Assembly: GCA_041655765.1 (NCBI GenBank)
Contig: JBBAEU010000010.1
Span: forward strand, 1 to 64,000
From: Brumimicrobium sp041655765
GTDB taxonomy: Bacteria; Bacteroidota; Bacteroidia; Flavobacteriales_D; Crocinitomicaceae
DNA: 64,000 nucleotides
Direction of reading: 5' to 3'
The notes below the pieces were generated by a model, which worked only from the letters and a program-made list of their open reading frames with translations, was not told the origin of the DNA and made no database searches. Of the stretch, positions 36,737 through 46,504 are shown piece by piece (within the stretch, counting starts at the first letter, position 1; the number at the start of each line of letters is the position of its first letter). The position numbers and the translations under genes are program-made.

Positions 36737-36841
36737 TAATTAGAACTCTGTTACAAAAGACTTATGAATTTGTATAAGGTTTAAGCCAAATTTTATATCC
36801 TTTAAGCATATTTTAAGGTCGATTCCCTCATTTTTGCAGTA

Positions 36842-38128
36842 ATGAAAATTTTTAAAATGAGGAAAGCCCTTTTTATGTGTTTATTTGTGTACTTCGGTTT
36901 GCTGTTGCATGCACAAGATACACTTAAAATATCTCGTACAGAGGCAGAAACGATATTTTTGCAAAATAACCTTTTGTTAATCTCGGAAAAACTCAATATT
37001 CAAAGTCAAAAAGCTGAGGTAATACAAGCAAGATTATGGCCAAATCCAGAATTTTCAATTAGCGAAGTCAATCTTTGGAAGACAACTGGAGTGGAACCTT
37101 CTCCCCCATTTTTTGGAAATTTTGGGAGAGACCAGCAAATTGCTTTTGAAATCAATCAGTTAATTCAAACTGCGGGCAAGCGCAAAAAACTAATTGCTTT
37201 GGAGCAGGTTGATGTTTCAATGGCAGAACAATACTTTGAGGATTTATTACGAAACCTAAAGATTGAATTAAGAAGCAAGTTAATTGATTTACAATTCTTA
37301 CAACAATCAATAAAAATTTACCAAAATCTAATTGAAAACGTCGTAAAATTAACCGATGCTTACAAAAATCAATTAGAAAGTGGCAATATTCCAAAAGCAG
37401 AATATATTCGATTAAAGGCTCAGGAATTGGAAATCAGCAAAGAAATTTCAAGCCTTTTGCAAGAAACCAATGAAATTCAAAAAGAATTAAATTTATTACT
37501 TCGAACAAGTGCTGCAACCACTATTGAAATAACAGATGATGATTTCCTTATTGATACGCAATTCTATCAATCCTTACTTCTTGAACAAATATTAGAAAAG
37601 GGAAAGGAAAATCGACCAGAATATAGATTGGCTCTTTTGCATCAAGAATATTTCGATAAATTATTAATCTACGAGAAAGCCCAGCGAGTTCCAGATTTAA
37701 CTTTCGGGATAAATTATGACAGAAATGGTAGTACAATGCTAGATTTTGTTGGGTTTGGTGTTTCCTTTGATTTACCCATATTTAACAGAAATAAAGGAGG
37801 AATCAAAAAAGCAGAAATTGGGATTAAACAGGCAGAAATCAATAAAAATCAAACCATTCTTTCCATTGAAAATGAAATTGTTCTCTCTTATCAATCTTTA
37901 CAACAAGCGATCGATTTTCTGAATAAAATTGAACCCGATTACGAAACGAGTTTGGATTTGCTGTTAGATAATTATACCAAAAACTTTACATCAAGAAACA
38001 TAAGTATGTTTGAGTACTTTGACTTTATGGACGCATATTTAAACAACAAAAAAATCATTTTAGAAGCACAAAAAAATGTCAATTTAAAAATTGAGGAACT
38101 CAATTATACATTAGGGAAGGATCTATAA
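36842..38128 (+). CDS. TolC-family outer-membrane efflux protein (CzcC/CusC type)
   Basis: A 428-residue exported protein: signal peptide ending in LLLHA-Q, then two outer-membrane-efflux repeats with long coiled helices (ELRSKLIDLQFLQQSIKIYQN and the mirrored ENEIVLSYQSLQQAIDFLNK). WPNPEFSISEVN near the mature N-terminus is typical of CzcC-type channels. It forms the outer tunnel of the RND pump with the next two genes. A -7-like CATTTTTG lies at 36829-36836, 5 nt before the ATG; the in-frame ATG at 36857 is an alternative start that gives a more compact signal peptide. Confidence 0.9.
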   Translation: MKIFKMRKALFMCLFVYFGLLLHAQDTLKISRTEAETIFLQNNLLLISEKLNIQSQKAEVIQARLWPNPEFSISEVNLWKTTGVEPSPPFFGNFGRDQQIAFEINQLIQTAGKRKKLIALEQVDVSMAEQYFEDLLRNLKIELRSKLIDLQFLQQSIKIYQNLIENVVKLTDAYKNQLESGNIPKAEYIRLKAQELEISKEISSLLQETNEIQKELNLLLRTSAATTIEITDDDFLIDTQFYQSLLLEQILEKGKENRPEYRLALLHQEYFDKLLIYEKAQRVPDLTFGINYDRNGSTMLDFVGFGVSFDLPIFNRNKGGIKKAEIGIKQAEINKNQTILSIENEIVLSYQSLQQAIDFLNKIEPDYETSLDLLLDNYTKNFTSRNISMFEYFDFMDAYLNNKKIILEAQKNVNLKIEELNYTLGKDL

Positions 38129-38144
38129 TTTTCAAACAATAAAA

Positions 38145-39230
38145 ATGAAAAAATATTTATTACTCATATTGCTTGCTGGTCTTATTTTTGGCTGTAAAGA
38201 CAAAGAAGACCTGAAACCGCTTCAAAAAGAACAATTTTGCTTGGATGAAAAGACAAAAAATATTGTTGAGTTTTCAACCACCAAAAAACAATCGGTTGTT
38301 ATGCGGGTTCATCTAACAGGAAGTATTAAATCCAATCCCGATCAAGTAATCAACTTTGTCAGCCTTGTAGATGGAATTGTTTCAAAAACTTATTTTTCAT
38401 TAGGCGATGAAGTAAGTAAAGGACAAGTGTTGGCTGAATTACAAAGTGCAGAGTTAAGCGCACTTAGGGCAGAATTATACACGTTAAATGCTGAAATCGA
38501 AGTTGCCAAGATAGACCTTGAGGCTCAAAGACAAATGTTTGAAGATGGAGTTTCATCCAACAAAAACTTAGTGGAAACTCAAAACAAACTTCAGATTTTA
38601 GAAGCCAAAAAACAACAAATAACCAGCAATTTAAGTTTATATAGCGCCAGTAGTAATAAAAACACATTTCAAATTAAAGCACCCGTTTCAGGAATTATTA
38701 CAGATAAAAACATCAATTCTGGTACAACAGTTACAAGCGGAAGTGAACCGCTTTTTTCCATATCAAACCTAAGTAATATTTGGGTAATGGCAAACATTTA
38801 CGCTACTGACATTGCGGATATTCACCAAGGAATGGAAGTAGAAATAAAAACACTTTCATATCCTGATGAAGTTTTTAAAGGTGAAGTTAGTGCTATTTCG
38901 CAAGTTTTAGACGAAAATGCAAAAGTGCTAAAAGCAAGAATTGTATTAGAAAACAATGACCTCAAATTAAAGCCAGGAATGATTGCTGACATCGATGCAC
39001 TCAAAAAAACAAACCTATACAGAGTAGCAGTTCCTACAGCGAGTTTGGTCTTCTTTAACGATAAAAATTATGTTTTGGTTTATAAAGATGATTGCCAAAT
39101 AGAAGCTCGCGAAGTAACACTCTTTACAAAGGGGAATGGAGTAACATATATTGAAAGTGGATTAGAAGAAAATGAAAAGATAATTACCAAAAACCATCTT
39201 TTGATTTTTGAAGCCATCAATAACGATTAA
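38145..39230 (+). CDS. RND efflux periplasmic adaptor, lipoprotein
   Basis: A 361-residue membrane-fusion protein with a lipobox (LIFGC) at the signal-peptide end. VDGIVSKTYFSLGDEVSKGQVLAEL and IKAPVSGIITDKNINSGTTV are the two halves of the lipoyl-like domain around a helical hairpin (about residues 105-165); a beta-barrel with VWVMANIYATDI-like sequence follows. It links the inner-membrane pump to the TolC-like channel. No His-rich or Met-rich metal-binding segment is visible. It lies 16 bp after the channel gene and 14 bp before the pump gene. Confidence 0.92.
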   Translation: MKKYLLLILLAGLIFGCKDKEDLKPLQKEQFCLDEKTKNIVEFSTTKKQSVVMRVHLTGSIKSNPDQVINFVSLVDGIVSKTYFSLGDEVSKGQVLAELQSAELSALRAELYTLNAEIEVAKIDLEAQRQMFEDGVSSNKNLVETQNKLQILEAKKQQITSNLSLYSASSNKNTFQIKAPVSGIITDKNINSGTTVTSGSEPLFSISNLSNIWVMANIYATDIADIHQGMEVEIKTLSYPDEVFKGEVSAISQVLDENAKVLKARIVLENNDLKLKPGMIADIDALKKTNLYRVAVPTASLVFFNDKNYVLVYKDDCQIEAREVTLFTKGNGVTYIESGLEENEKIITKNHLLIFEAINND

Positions 39231-39244
39231 TTTCTTATATAAAA

Positions 39245-42200
39245 ATGCAAAAATTCGTTCAAAATATAGTTGCTTTTTCATTAAAAAACTCAATCATCAT
39301 TTTTTTCCTTACTGGCTTGTTGGTGATAGTTGGAGTTATTAGTTTAAAAAACACACCTATTGAGGCTTTTCCAGATGTAACTAATACACGAGTTAGAATC
39401 ATTACCCAATGGCAAGGGCGAAGTGCAGAGGAAGTTGAAAAATTTGTTACGCTTCCAATAATGAAACAAATGAACACCATTCCTAAAAAAACGGAAGTTC
39501 GTTCAATTTCCTTATTTGGTTTATCTGTTGTTACTGTTATTTTCGATGACGGAGTTGATGATTTTTATGCGCAACAATATGCTGCCAACCGCATACAAGG
39601 TGTTAACTTACCGAATGGAGCAGATGCAGAAATAGAACCTCCGTATGGAGCAACAGGAGAAATATTTCGATATGTGATACGGAGTAACAGACCAATTAAA
39701 GAAATTACTACAATTCAAGACTGGGTAATCGAACGCGAATTGGTTTCCGTTCCTGGAATAGCAAGCATTGTAAGTTTTGGTGGTGAAGAAAAAATTTACG
39801 AAATCAAAATCAATCCTACCGAGTTGGCAAATTACGATTTATCACCTTTGGAAGTATATGAAGCTGTATCAAAAAGTAACGTCAATGTTGGAGGTGATGT
39901 AATTGAAAGAGGTTCACAAGCCTATGTAGTTCGAGGAGTTGGTCTGTTGGAAAGCGTAGAAGATATTGAAAATATTTTGATAGAAGTTCGTGGAAACACG
40001 CCTGTTTTGGTAAAGCATGTTGCAGAAGTAGAAATTTCGGCAAAACCCAGGCTGGGACAAGTAGGTTTACAAGACGAAGATGACTTAGTACAAGGTGTAG
40101 TAATTATGCTTCGTGGCGAAAATCCCGGAGATGTAATTCCTCGTTTAAAAGAAAAAATAGAAGAATTAAACAACACGATTCTCCCAAAAGACGTAAAAAT
40201 AGAGCCTTTTATCGACCGAACAGAATTGGTTAATGCAACGGTAAGCACGGTTACAAAAAACATCATAGAAGGAATTTTATTTGTTTCTATTGTTGTATTT
40301 GTATTTTTATATAACTGGCGAACGACATTTATTGTGGCTTCAGTTATCCCTCTTTCGTTCTTATTTGCAATTATCATGCTACGCATTCAAGGGTTGCCTG
40401 CCAACCTCATCTCTATGGGTGCAATTGATTTCGGATTACTGTTAGAAGGAACACTCGTCATTGTGGAGTCTGTTTTTGTGGCAATGAGTAAAAAAGCTGA
40501 AAAAGTGGGAATGCCCGTTTTTAATAAAATGTCAAAATCAGGGTTGATTAAAAAAAGTGCAGGAAATGTCGCAGGATATATTGTGTTTGCACAAATTATT
40601 CTGATTGTGGCACTTATACCGATTTTCTCTTTCCAAAAAGTGGAGGGGAAAATGTTCTCTCCTTTAGCATTCACATTGGGATATGCCCTTTTAGGTTCTC
40701 TGATTTTGAGTATTACCTACGTTCCCGTAATGTGTCGCTTTTTACTTCGTAAAAACATTGTTGAAAAAGAAAACTTCATATCGAGGTTTTCCAAAAATAC
40801 GATGTACAAAATGTTTTTGTGGAGTGAACGCAGAAAAAAACTAGCCATTTTTAGTTTTGTCGCTCTGATTGTCTTATGCGGAATCCATTTTATGAATTAT
40901 GGAACAGAGTTTATCCCGAAACTGAACGAAGGAGCATTGTATGTAAGAGCCACACTTCCAAATAGTGTGAATCTTGGGGAATCTACCCGTTTGGCAAAAG
41001 AAATGAAGAACAAAATCAGAAGTTTTGAAGAAGTAAAATTCGTTTTAAACCAAGTCGGAAGACCCAATGACGGAACCGACCCGACAGGATTTTTCAATAT
41101 TGAATTTCATATTCAGCTTCATCCTGAAAAAGAGTGGAAAAGCAAATTGTCAAAAGATGAACTCGTAGATAAAATGCGGCAAGAACTACAAACTTATCCC
41201 GGGATAATTTTTGGGTTTAGTCAACCAATTCAAGACAATGTGGAAGAATACGTAGCAGGTGTAAAAAGTTCTTTGGTTGTGAAGGTCTTTGGAAATGATT
41301 TGTTTGAACTCGAAAGGTATGCCGACGAAGTAGCAGACGCCATCAAAGACGTAGAAGGAATTGAAGATTTGAACGTATATCGCAACATTGGGTTGCCTGA
41401 GCTCCGCATTCAACTTCACGACCACAAGATGGCTCGTTACGGAGTGGACATGTCGAACGCACAAGCCGTTATTGAAATGGCAATAGGCGGAAGTGCGGCG
41501 ACATCATTTTATGAAGAAGACCGCATTTTTGATGTGCGAATTCGATTTGCAAAAGAATACCGTGATGATGATGAAAAAATCGGTGACATTCTTATTCCTA
41601 CGGAGTTAGGAACAAAAGTGCCATTGAGAGAAATCTCAACCATCAGCTATATTACAGGTCCTACATTTATTTATCGAGAAGGTAGTAGCAGATACATCGC
41701 AGTAGGATTTAGTGTAAATGGAAGAGACTTAGGAAACACAATTGCAGAGGCAAAAGAACAAGTAGCTAATAATGTTGACATTCCTAAAGAAAACAAAGTT
41801 GTTTGGGCAGGAGAATTTGAAAGTAAAGAACGTGCAACAGCTCAGTTAGCGGTTATTGTTCCTGCGGTATTGTTGTTGATATTGTTCCTTCTATACTTCA
41901 ACTTTGGATCAATTAAAGACACGCTCATCGCTGCGGGAACAATTCCTTATGCATTTGTTGGTGGATTTATTTCTCTTTGGGTAACTGGAACTATATTCGG
42001 TATCTCAGCGGGTATTGGATTTATCATTCTGTTTGGAGTAAACACAATAAACAGTATCATTTTGATTGCCGTGATGAAAGAAAATATGCAAAAAATGAAC
42101 CTCAAAGATGCCATTAAGAAAGGTGTTTATGACCGTATTCGACCAATTGTTATGATTGCCTTAATGGGTTCATTGGGATTACTTCCCGCAGCACTTTCCT

Positions 42201-42331
42201 CAGGAATGGGATCAGAAATTCAGAAACCGTTGGCCATTATGATTGTTGGCGGATTGTTGATTTGCATGATTTTATCTCTTACAGTGCTTCCTCAGGTGTT
42301 TTATTGGGCATATAAAAAGAATCACGACTAG
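39245..42331 (+). CDS. CusA/CzcA-family RND efflux pump
   Basis: A 1028-residue inner-membrane RND transporter of the heavy-metal group, with 12 helices and two large periplasmic loops. PIEAFPDVTNTRVRIITQWQGRSAEEVEKFVT is the typical N-terminal segment. The proton-relay motif of helix 4 reads DFGLLLEGTLVIVE: D395, E401 and E408 correspond in spacing to CzcA D402, D408 and E415, so the central Asp is Glu here. The pump should export a divalent cation (Zn, Co, Cd) or Cu/Ag, but the altered motif makes the substrate uncertain. Confidence 0.93.
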   Translation: MQKFVQNIVAFSLKNSIIIFFLTGLLVIVGVISLKNTPIEAFPDVTNTRVRIITQWQGRSAEEVEKFVTLPIMKQMNTIPKKTEVRSISLFGLSVVTVIFDDGVDDFYAQQYAANRIQGVNLPNGADAEIEPPYGATGEIFRYVIRSNRPIKEITTIQDWVIERELVSVPGIASIVSFGGEEKIYEIKINPTELANYDLSPLEVYEAVSKSNVNVGGDVIERGSQAYVVRGVGLLESVEDIENILIEVRGNTPVLVKHVAEVEISAKPRLGQVGLQDEDDLVQGVVIMLRGENPGDVIPRLKEKIEELNNTILPKDVKIEPFIDRTELVNATVSTVTKNIIEGILFVSIVVFVFLYNWRTTFIVASVIPLSFLFAIIMLRIQGLPANLISMGAIDFGLLLEGTLVIVESVFVAMSKKAEKVGMPVFNKMSKSGLIKKSAGNVAGYIVFAQIILIVALIPIFSFQKVEGKMFSPLAFTLGYALLGSLILSITYVPVMCRFLLRKNIVEKENFISRFSKNTMYKMFLWSERRKKLAIFSFVALIVLCGIHFMNYGTEFIPKLNEGALYVRATLPNSVNLGESTRLAKEMKNKIRSFEEVKFVLNQVGRPNDGTDPTGFFNIEFHIQLHPEKEWKSKLSKDELVDKMRQELQTYPGIIFGFSQPIQDNVEEYVAGVKSSLVVKVFGNDLFELERYADEVADAIKDVEGIEDLNVYRNIGLPELRIQLHDHKMARYGVDMSNAQAVIEMAIGGSAATSFYEEDRIFDVRIRFAKEYRDDDEKIGDILIPTELGTKVPLREISTISYITGPTFIYREGSSRYIAVGFSVNGRDLGNTIAEAKEQVANNVDIPKENKVVWAGEFESKERATAQLAVIVPAVLLLILFLLYFNFGSIKDTLIAAGTIPYAFVGGFISLWVTGTIFGISAGIGFIILFGVNTINSIILIAVMKENMQKMNLKDAIKKGVYDRIRPIVMIALMGSLGLLPAALSSGMGSEIQKPLAIMIVGGLLICMILSLTVLPQVFYWAYKKNHD

Positions 42332-42359
42332 ATTATTATATTTACATCAAATAAAATAC

Positions 42360-42587
42360 ATGAATCAAAAGTCACCCAACGAACAACTCATAGAATTAGC
42401 TAATACAAAAATGCCCTATGGTAAATTTAAAGGAAAATACCTCATCGATTTGCCAGAGTTTTATATTGTTTGGTATCGAAACAAAGGTTTTCCACGAGGA
42501 AAATTAGGTCAACAATTGCATTTAATTTACGAAATAAAAGTAAACGGATTGGAACATTTGATTCGTCCCTTAATCCAAAAAGGGTAG
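42360..42587 (+). CDS. DUF3820 family protein (PF12843)
   Basis: A 75-residue protein that matches DUF3820 over its whole length: MPYGKFKGKYLIDLPEFYIVW, then KGFPRGKLGQQL. Pfam names the family putative quorum-sensing-regulated virulence factor; in many genomes it is a small stand-alone cytosolic protein without known function. It is 28 bp after the RND pump gene, probably by read-through rather than by function, and converges on the AsmA gene with 8 bp between stops. Confidence 0.85.
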   Translation: MNQKSPNEQLIELANTKMPYGKFKGKYLIDLPEFYIVWYRNKGFPRGKLGQQLHLIYEIKVNGLEHLIRPLIQKG

Positions 42588-42595
42588 GAAAAGCA

Positions 42596-45238
42596 TTATT
42601 CCCATTCAAAAACAGGTTGTTCTTGTTCCTTCTTCTCCTCTTTCCATTTGTCGATTTTACGACCCAAACCCGTTTTTTCTTTTTCAGGTTCTTCTTGTTT
42701 TGGGCTTTCATTCCCAAAATCCATAATTATCTCGTCTTCTGTTTTTTGTGGTGAAGTATAATCGGAAATGGTTGTGTCTTCCTTGTTAATATTAAAACCT
42801 TGTTTTAGAACGCTCTTGAAATCTTCTCTCGCTTGTTCTCTCTCCTCTTGTTTCAATGCTCTTTTGGCTTCTCTATCCCATGCAAAATTCGGATTATCAA
42901 TCGACCCAGTCATACGAAGAAAAATCCTAAACCCCGTTTCATCATCAATCACACCTCCAAATTCCGATTGTTTGTTGCCTTTTAACTCTCTATACCTAAA
43001 ATTAAATCCGTAATTTATTGCGTTATCAAAAGAATGTGTCCCTTCTAAAGTGAGGTCCAGAGCGTTTGATTTTATTGTCATGTTGGGAATTGTTAAAACC
43101 CCTTCTTTTACGGTAAACTCATTTTGAAAATCATCAAACTTTAAATTTAGTAATCGTTCTTCAAAAGAATTAATTCTTCGCTTATTCAACACCAATTTAG
43201 CAGCCGATTCTTTTAAACTTTTGGTAATTCCTTTGAAAGACTCTACGTTTTTTAGCTCTCCGTCTTGAATTCCAATCCTTGCTAGAACCTCGATTTTATT
43301 CATGTCTAATCCCTCTTCAAATAAGTCAAAAGGACCTTTAAAGTACAGAAACACTTTTGCTCGACCTGAAATGTTTTTTTCGGTAATTACGTTTTGTTCA
43401 AAATTGTTCCACTCTTTCATAATTGGCTTTAAATCAATGTTATTTGACGTCAGCGTCGTTTCTACATCTAAAACCATTGGTTTTTCCTCGAAAATTACCA
43501 GTCCACCGCTGACTTTAGCACCCGATACAACTCCATTTAAGTTATTGAAAATCAATCGATGCTCTCCAAAAGTTAAGCGACCAGAAATATCGGAATACGT
43601 ATGGTTGCTATAATCAACTTTCCCTAAATCAACGGTTACACTTCCTGCAATATCATTGGGCAGTAACCAATCTCTGACTTTCTCTTGTTCTTCCTGTTTT
43701 TCAGTAGAAGATAAGTCTGCAACATAAATAGCTTCACTTTTAATGGCAACATTTACATCAAGATTGTTTTTTTTATTAAAATAATCTGCAATTCTATTCA
43801 ATTCTCCATTAATTTCTAGCTGAGAATTATTTAATTGAAGAGATAAATCTTCGATTTTAGCGTATTGATTTTTGATGTTGATATTTCCGTTTTGTACTTG
43901 GATAATTCGATTGTCATTTTTGAATTTCACTTGGATGTTTTGCAGGTTCAACTGAGATTGAAAGGTGTTTATTGCCAAATTTTGAAGAGACCTTTCTTCT
44001 CCCAAAAACCGAACATCAAATTTTCCATTAATTTCTATTTCCCCTAATAGTTCATCCATATCGAACGGTCCAAAAAGACGATGTAAGACTAATAAATCAA
44101 TTTTTCCATTTGCGTGGCCAACTAATCTCGGCTCATGAAAGTCACTAACAGATAATCGTCCGTCAAACACCTCGTTAAGTGTTAAAAATTGAAGTTTGGA
44201 AATTGAAAGTTCTTCCTTTCTACCTTTTACACCGTTGGAATATTTACCCTCTAAATTGATGTCAGAAACTGAGAATCCTTTATCGCTTAGGCTACCATCG
44301 ACAACTCCAAATGTTGCTTCAAAAGCAGGTTTACTTGTTTTTCCGTCAATTGTTAATTCAAAATTCACCAATCCTGTCCCCTTTATCTTCTGTACCAACT
44401 CAAGTTCATTCAGGGAAAAGTTTTTAGCAACATCAAGCAAAGAAAGGTTTTTTGCTCCTATATAAAAATCCAAGCTATCACCACTTACCTTACCACGAAT
44501 GGCGAAAGGCAAATTGTTAACCGCTAAGTCGGCCGATACAATTTCAAACACATTGTTAATTTGATCCATTTGAATTTTGACCTTACATTTAGCGGATTGA
44601 TTTTCAATCAAGGTCAGTGCTTTGTTTTGAATCGATTGAATGTCAAATGTAGTTTCAGCATCTAAAATGAATTGTTTTTCAGTAAAAGAGCCGTTGAGTG
44701 CTAAATCATTAAAAAATCCAGCATAAAATTGGTCTGTCAACTCGTTTTTATATGAAAAATCTGCATTAATGAGGTTGATTCTTTCTAAATCAAAATGAAA
44801 AGAAGAAGCAGATTCATCCTCTTTGGGTTTTAAAAAATCGTAATTAACCCTTCCATCCTCAAGAATAGTTAAGTTTATCTTTGCCTTTTTAACATCAATT
44901 TGTTTTACATTGTATTCACCCTTAAAAAAGTCAAAAGGATTAAATTTTAGAATCATTTTTTCGGCATAGATTGCAGTATCGAGTGTTTGTAAGGTATCAA
45001 AACGACTGAAAACCAAAACATCATCAAAAGAAATGGACATGCTGGGAAATGTATTCCAAATCCCAACATCCATATATCCAATATGCAAACGTTTATTGAG
45101 GTATTTATTCCCCTCTTCTACCGCATAAGCCTTGATGTTTTCTTTAAAAACAAGAATCAATCCGCTCATGATCAGCATAATCGAAACCACCACAATGGAA
45201 ATCCATTTAACTATATTGAACAACCTTTTTTTGTTCAT
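42596..45238 (-). CDS. AsmA-family envelope protein
   Basis: An 880-residue protein with one N-terminal membrane helix (about residues 10-33), then an AsmA N-terminal domain and a long beta-rich body, ending in an AsmA C-terminal region (FSYRELKGNKQSEFGG; GSIDNPNFAWD) and an acidic/basic tail. AsmA-like proteins are thought to carry phospholipids between membranes or help outer-membrane biogenesis. I chose the ATG at 45238: the earlier in-frame TTG at 45247 lies inside the -7 element. Confidence 0.88.
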   Translation of the reverse strand: MNKKRLFNIVKWISIVVVSIMLIMSGLILVFKENIKAYAVEEGNKYLNKRLHIGYMDVGIWNTFPSMSISFDDVLVFSRFDTLQTLDTAIYAEKMILKFNPFDFFKGEYNVKQIDVKKAKINLTILEDGRVNYDFLKPKEDESASSFHFDLERINLINADFSYKNELTDQFYAGFFNDLALNGSFTEKQFILDAETTFDIQSIQNKALTLIENQSAKCKVKIQMDQINNVFEIVSADLAVNNLPFAIRGKVSGDSLDFYIGAKNLSLLDVAKNFSLNELELVQKIKGTGLVNFELTIDGKTSKPAFEATFGVVDGSLSDKGFSVSDINLEGKYSNGVKGRKEELSISKLQFLTLNEVFDGRLSVSDFHEPRLVGHANGKIDLLVLHRLFGPFDMDELLGEIEINGKFDVRFLGEERSLQNLAINTFQSQLNLQNIQVKFKNDNRIIQVQNGNINIKNQYAKIEDLSLQLNNSQLEINGELNRIADYFNKKNNLDVNVAIKSEAIYVADLSSTEKQEEQEKVRDWLLPNDIAGSVTVDLGKVDYSNHTYSDISGRLTFGEHRLIFNNLNGVVSGAKVSGGLVIFEEKPMVLDVETTLTSNNIDLKPIMKEWNNFEQNVITEKNISGRAKVFLYFKGPFDLFEEGLDMNKIEVLARIGIQDGELKNVESFKGITKSLKESAAKLVLNKRRINSFEERLLNLKFDDFQNEFTVKEGVLTIPNMTIKSNALDLTLEGTHSFDNAINYGFNFRYRELKGNKQSEFGGVIDDETGFRIFLRMTGSIDNPNFAWDREAKRALKQEEREQAREDFKSVLKQGFNINKEDTTISDYTSPQKTEDEIIMDFGNESPKQEEPEKEKTGLGRKIDKWKEEKKEQEQPVFEWE

Positions 45239-45244
45239 ATAATA

Positions 45245-45252
45245 CAAAGTTA
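45245..45252 (-). promoter_or_regulatory. AsmA promoter, -7 element very close to start codon
   Basis: On the minus strand TAACTTTG, a full match to TAnnTTTG, 6 nt before the ATG at 45238, again predicting a near-leaderless transcript. Confidence 0.5.
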
Positions 45253-45394
45253 ATGCTATTTTAATCTATTTGACTTTACAATTATAAATTGTCAACGAAA
45301 AATAAACCAAAATAGTTTAGACTTTTATTATTTAATCTAATTCTTTTAGCTAAATAATTAAATGGAAGATTTTGGAAAAGATAAAACGAACTAT

Positions 45395-46372
45395 CTATTC
45401 TACAACCAACTTCACTGTTTTTTGTAGATTTTTATTAGAAATAACACCCAAATAAATCCCACTTGGAAAATGAGAAGCATCTATTTTCTCGAGGTTATTC
45501 AAACTCTTTTTATAAATGGTTTTTCCTTCAAGAGAAAGAATTTCAATTTGAAAATCTCCACTTTCAATTCCTGTAACGGTAAAAGTATTTTTTATAGGAT
45601 TTGGATAGAAATTAACATTTTGTAATTCATTTGTCTCAACCGATAAATAATCACATTCTAAAACGTCTAATGTTAAAATAGCTTCAGCTTGGCAATCTAC
45701 ATCAACAGAGACTTTATATGAATATTGGTATTGACCTTGAATATTAGGTGTTGTAATGTTAGAGCTCGCAATAGTATTGCCCGACATGTCATACCACGTC
45801 CCATCGGTTTGAGGTGTTCCGTCTAAATAATCCATTAAATCAATTGGATTGTTTCTACAAATAGAAATTGTTGTGTTTTCCCCTGCATCTGCCGCACATG
45901 TTTTCCAAGTAATTTTTAAAGTTACTGAAAGATTAACTATTACTTCGGCAGGAAGCATCCCTCCTAATCCTCCAAGTCCATCAACAGCCTCAACCTTAAA
46001 CGTTGATGCATTGGTTAAATCTGTGCCAATAATATCCGTCCCGCAAACGCCATCACCGTCTAGTGTTCCGTCTATAAAAGCATCAAAAGCGAACATATCT
46101 CCACAAGTCAATGGCATTGGTACAGGAAAACCCATTAAATCCATCATCATTTCTCCTGAGTCATCCATGTCAATAACTTCAATCGAGACAATATCATTTC
46201 CCGCATTGATAGTAATGTCATTCAATAAATCAATTTCAAGAACTGGTGGAGCCGCTAATGTGCCACTGGGTATGGTAAAAATTTGATTTCCACTATCTGT
46301 TTGTGCACTTAAATGGTTAAACCCGATCGATAAAAGTAGTGCAACAATTGATAATTGTAAACTTTTAATCAT
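45395..46372 (-). CDS. T9SS type A sorting domain protein (secreted)
   Basis: A 325-residue exported protein. A signal peptide (to about LSAQ, residue 24) precedes a low-complexity, acidic, cysteine-containing region (two blocks with paired Cys, residues 90-170) without known fold. The last 75 residues are a clear type IX secretion sorting domain: VNFYPNPIKNTFTV, then LSLEGKTIYKKSL and FPSGIYLGVI, ending in KTVKLVVE. It should cross the outer membrane by T9SS and be anchored or released. The cargo function is unknown; adhesin-like is possible. Single-gene transcript with its own promoter. Confidence 0.9.
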   Translation of the reverse strand: MIKSLQLSIVALLLSIGFNHLSAQTDSGNQIFTIPSGTLAAPPVLEIDLLNDITINAGNDIVSIEVIDMDDSGEMMMDLMGFPVPMPLTCGDMFAFDAFIDGTLDGDGVCGTDIIGTDLTNASTFKVEAVDGLGGLGGMLPAEVIVNLSVTLKITWKTCAADAGENTTISICRNNPIDLMDYLDGTPQTDGTWYDMSGNTIASSNITTPNIQGQYQYSYKVSVDVDCQAEAILTLDVLECDYLSVETNELQNVNFYPNPIKNTFTVTGIESGDFQIEILSLEGKTIYKKSLNNLEKIDASHFPSGIYLGVISNKNLQKTVKLVVE

Positions 46373-46415
46373 AATTCATAAGTTGTGTTAATAAATAAAT
46401 TAAAATATAATTGCT

Positions 46416-46423
46416 CAAACATA
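46416..46423 (-). promoter_or_regulatory. Promoter of the T9SS cargo gene, -7 element
   Basis: On the minus strand TATGTTTG, a full match to TAnnTTTG, 43 nt before the ATG at 46372. Confidence 0.5.
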
Positions 46424-46504
46424 AACATTATTTTTAATAATACCGCATTTTTCTACCAAGAAAGTAAAAATGAGAGATATAACTATTCTACAGACACCCT
46501 TTGT

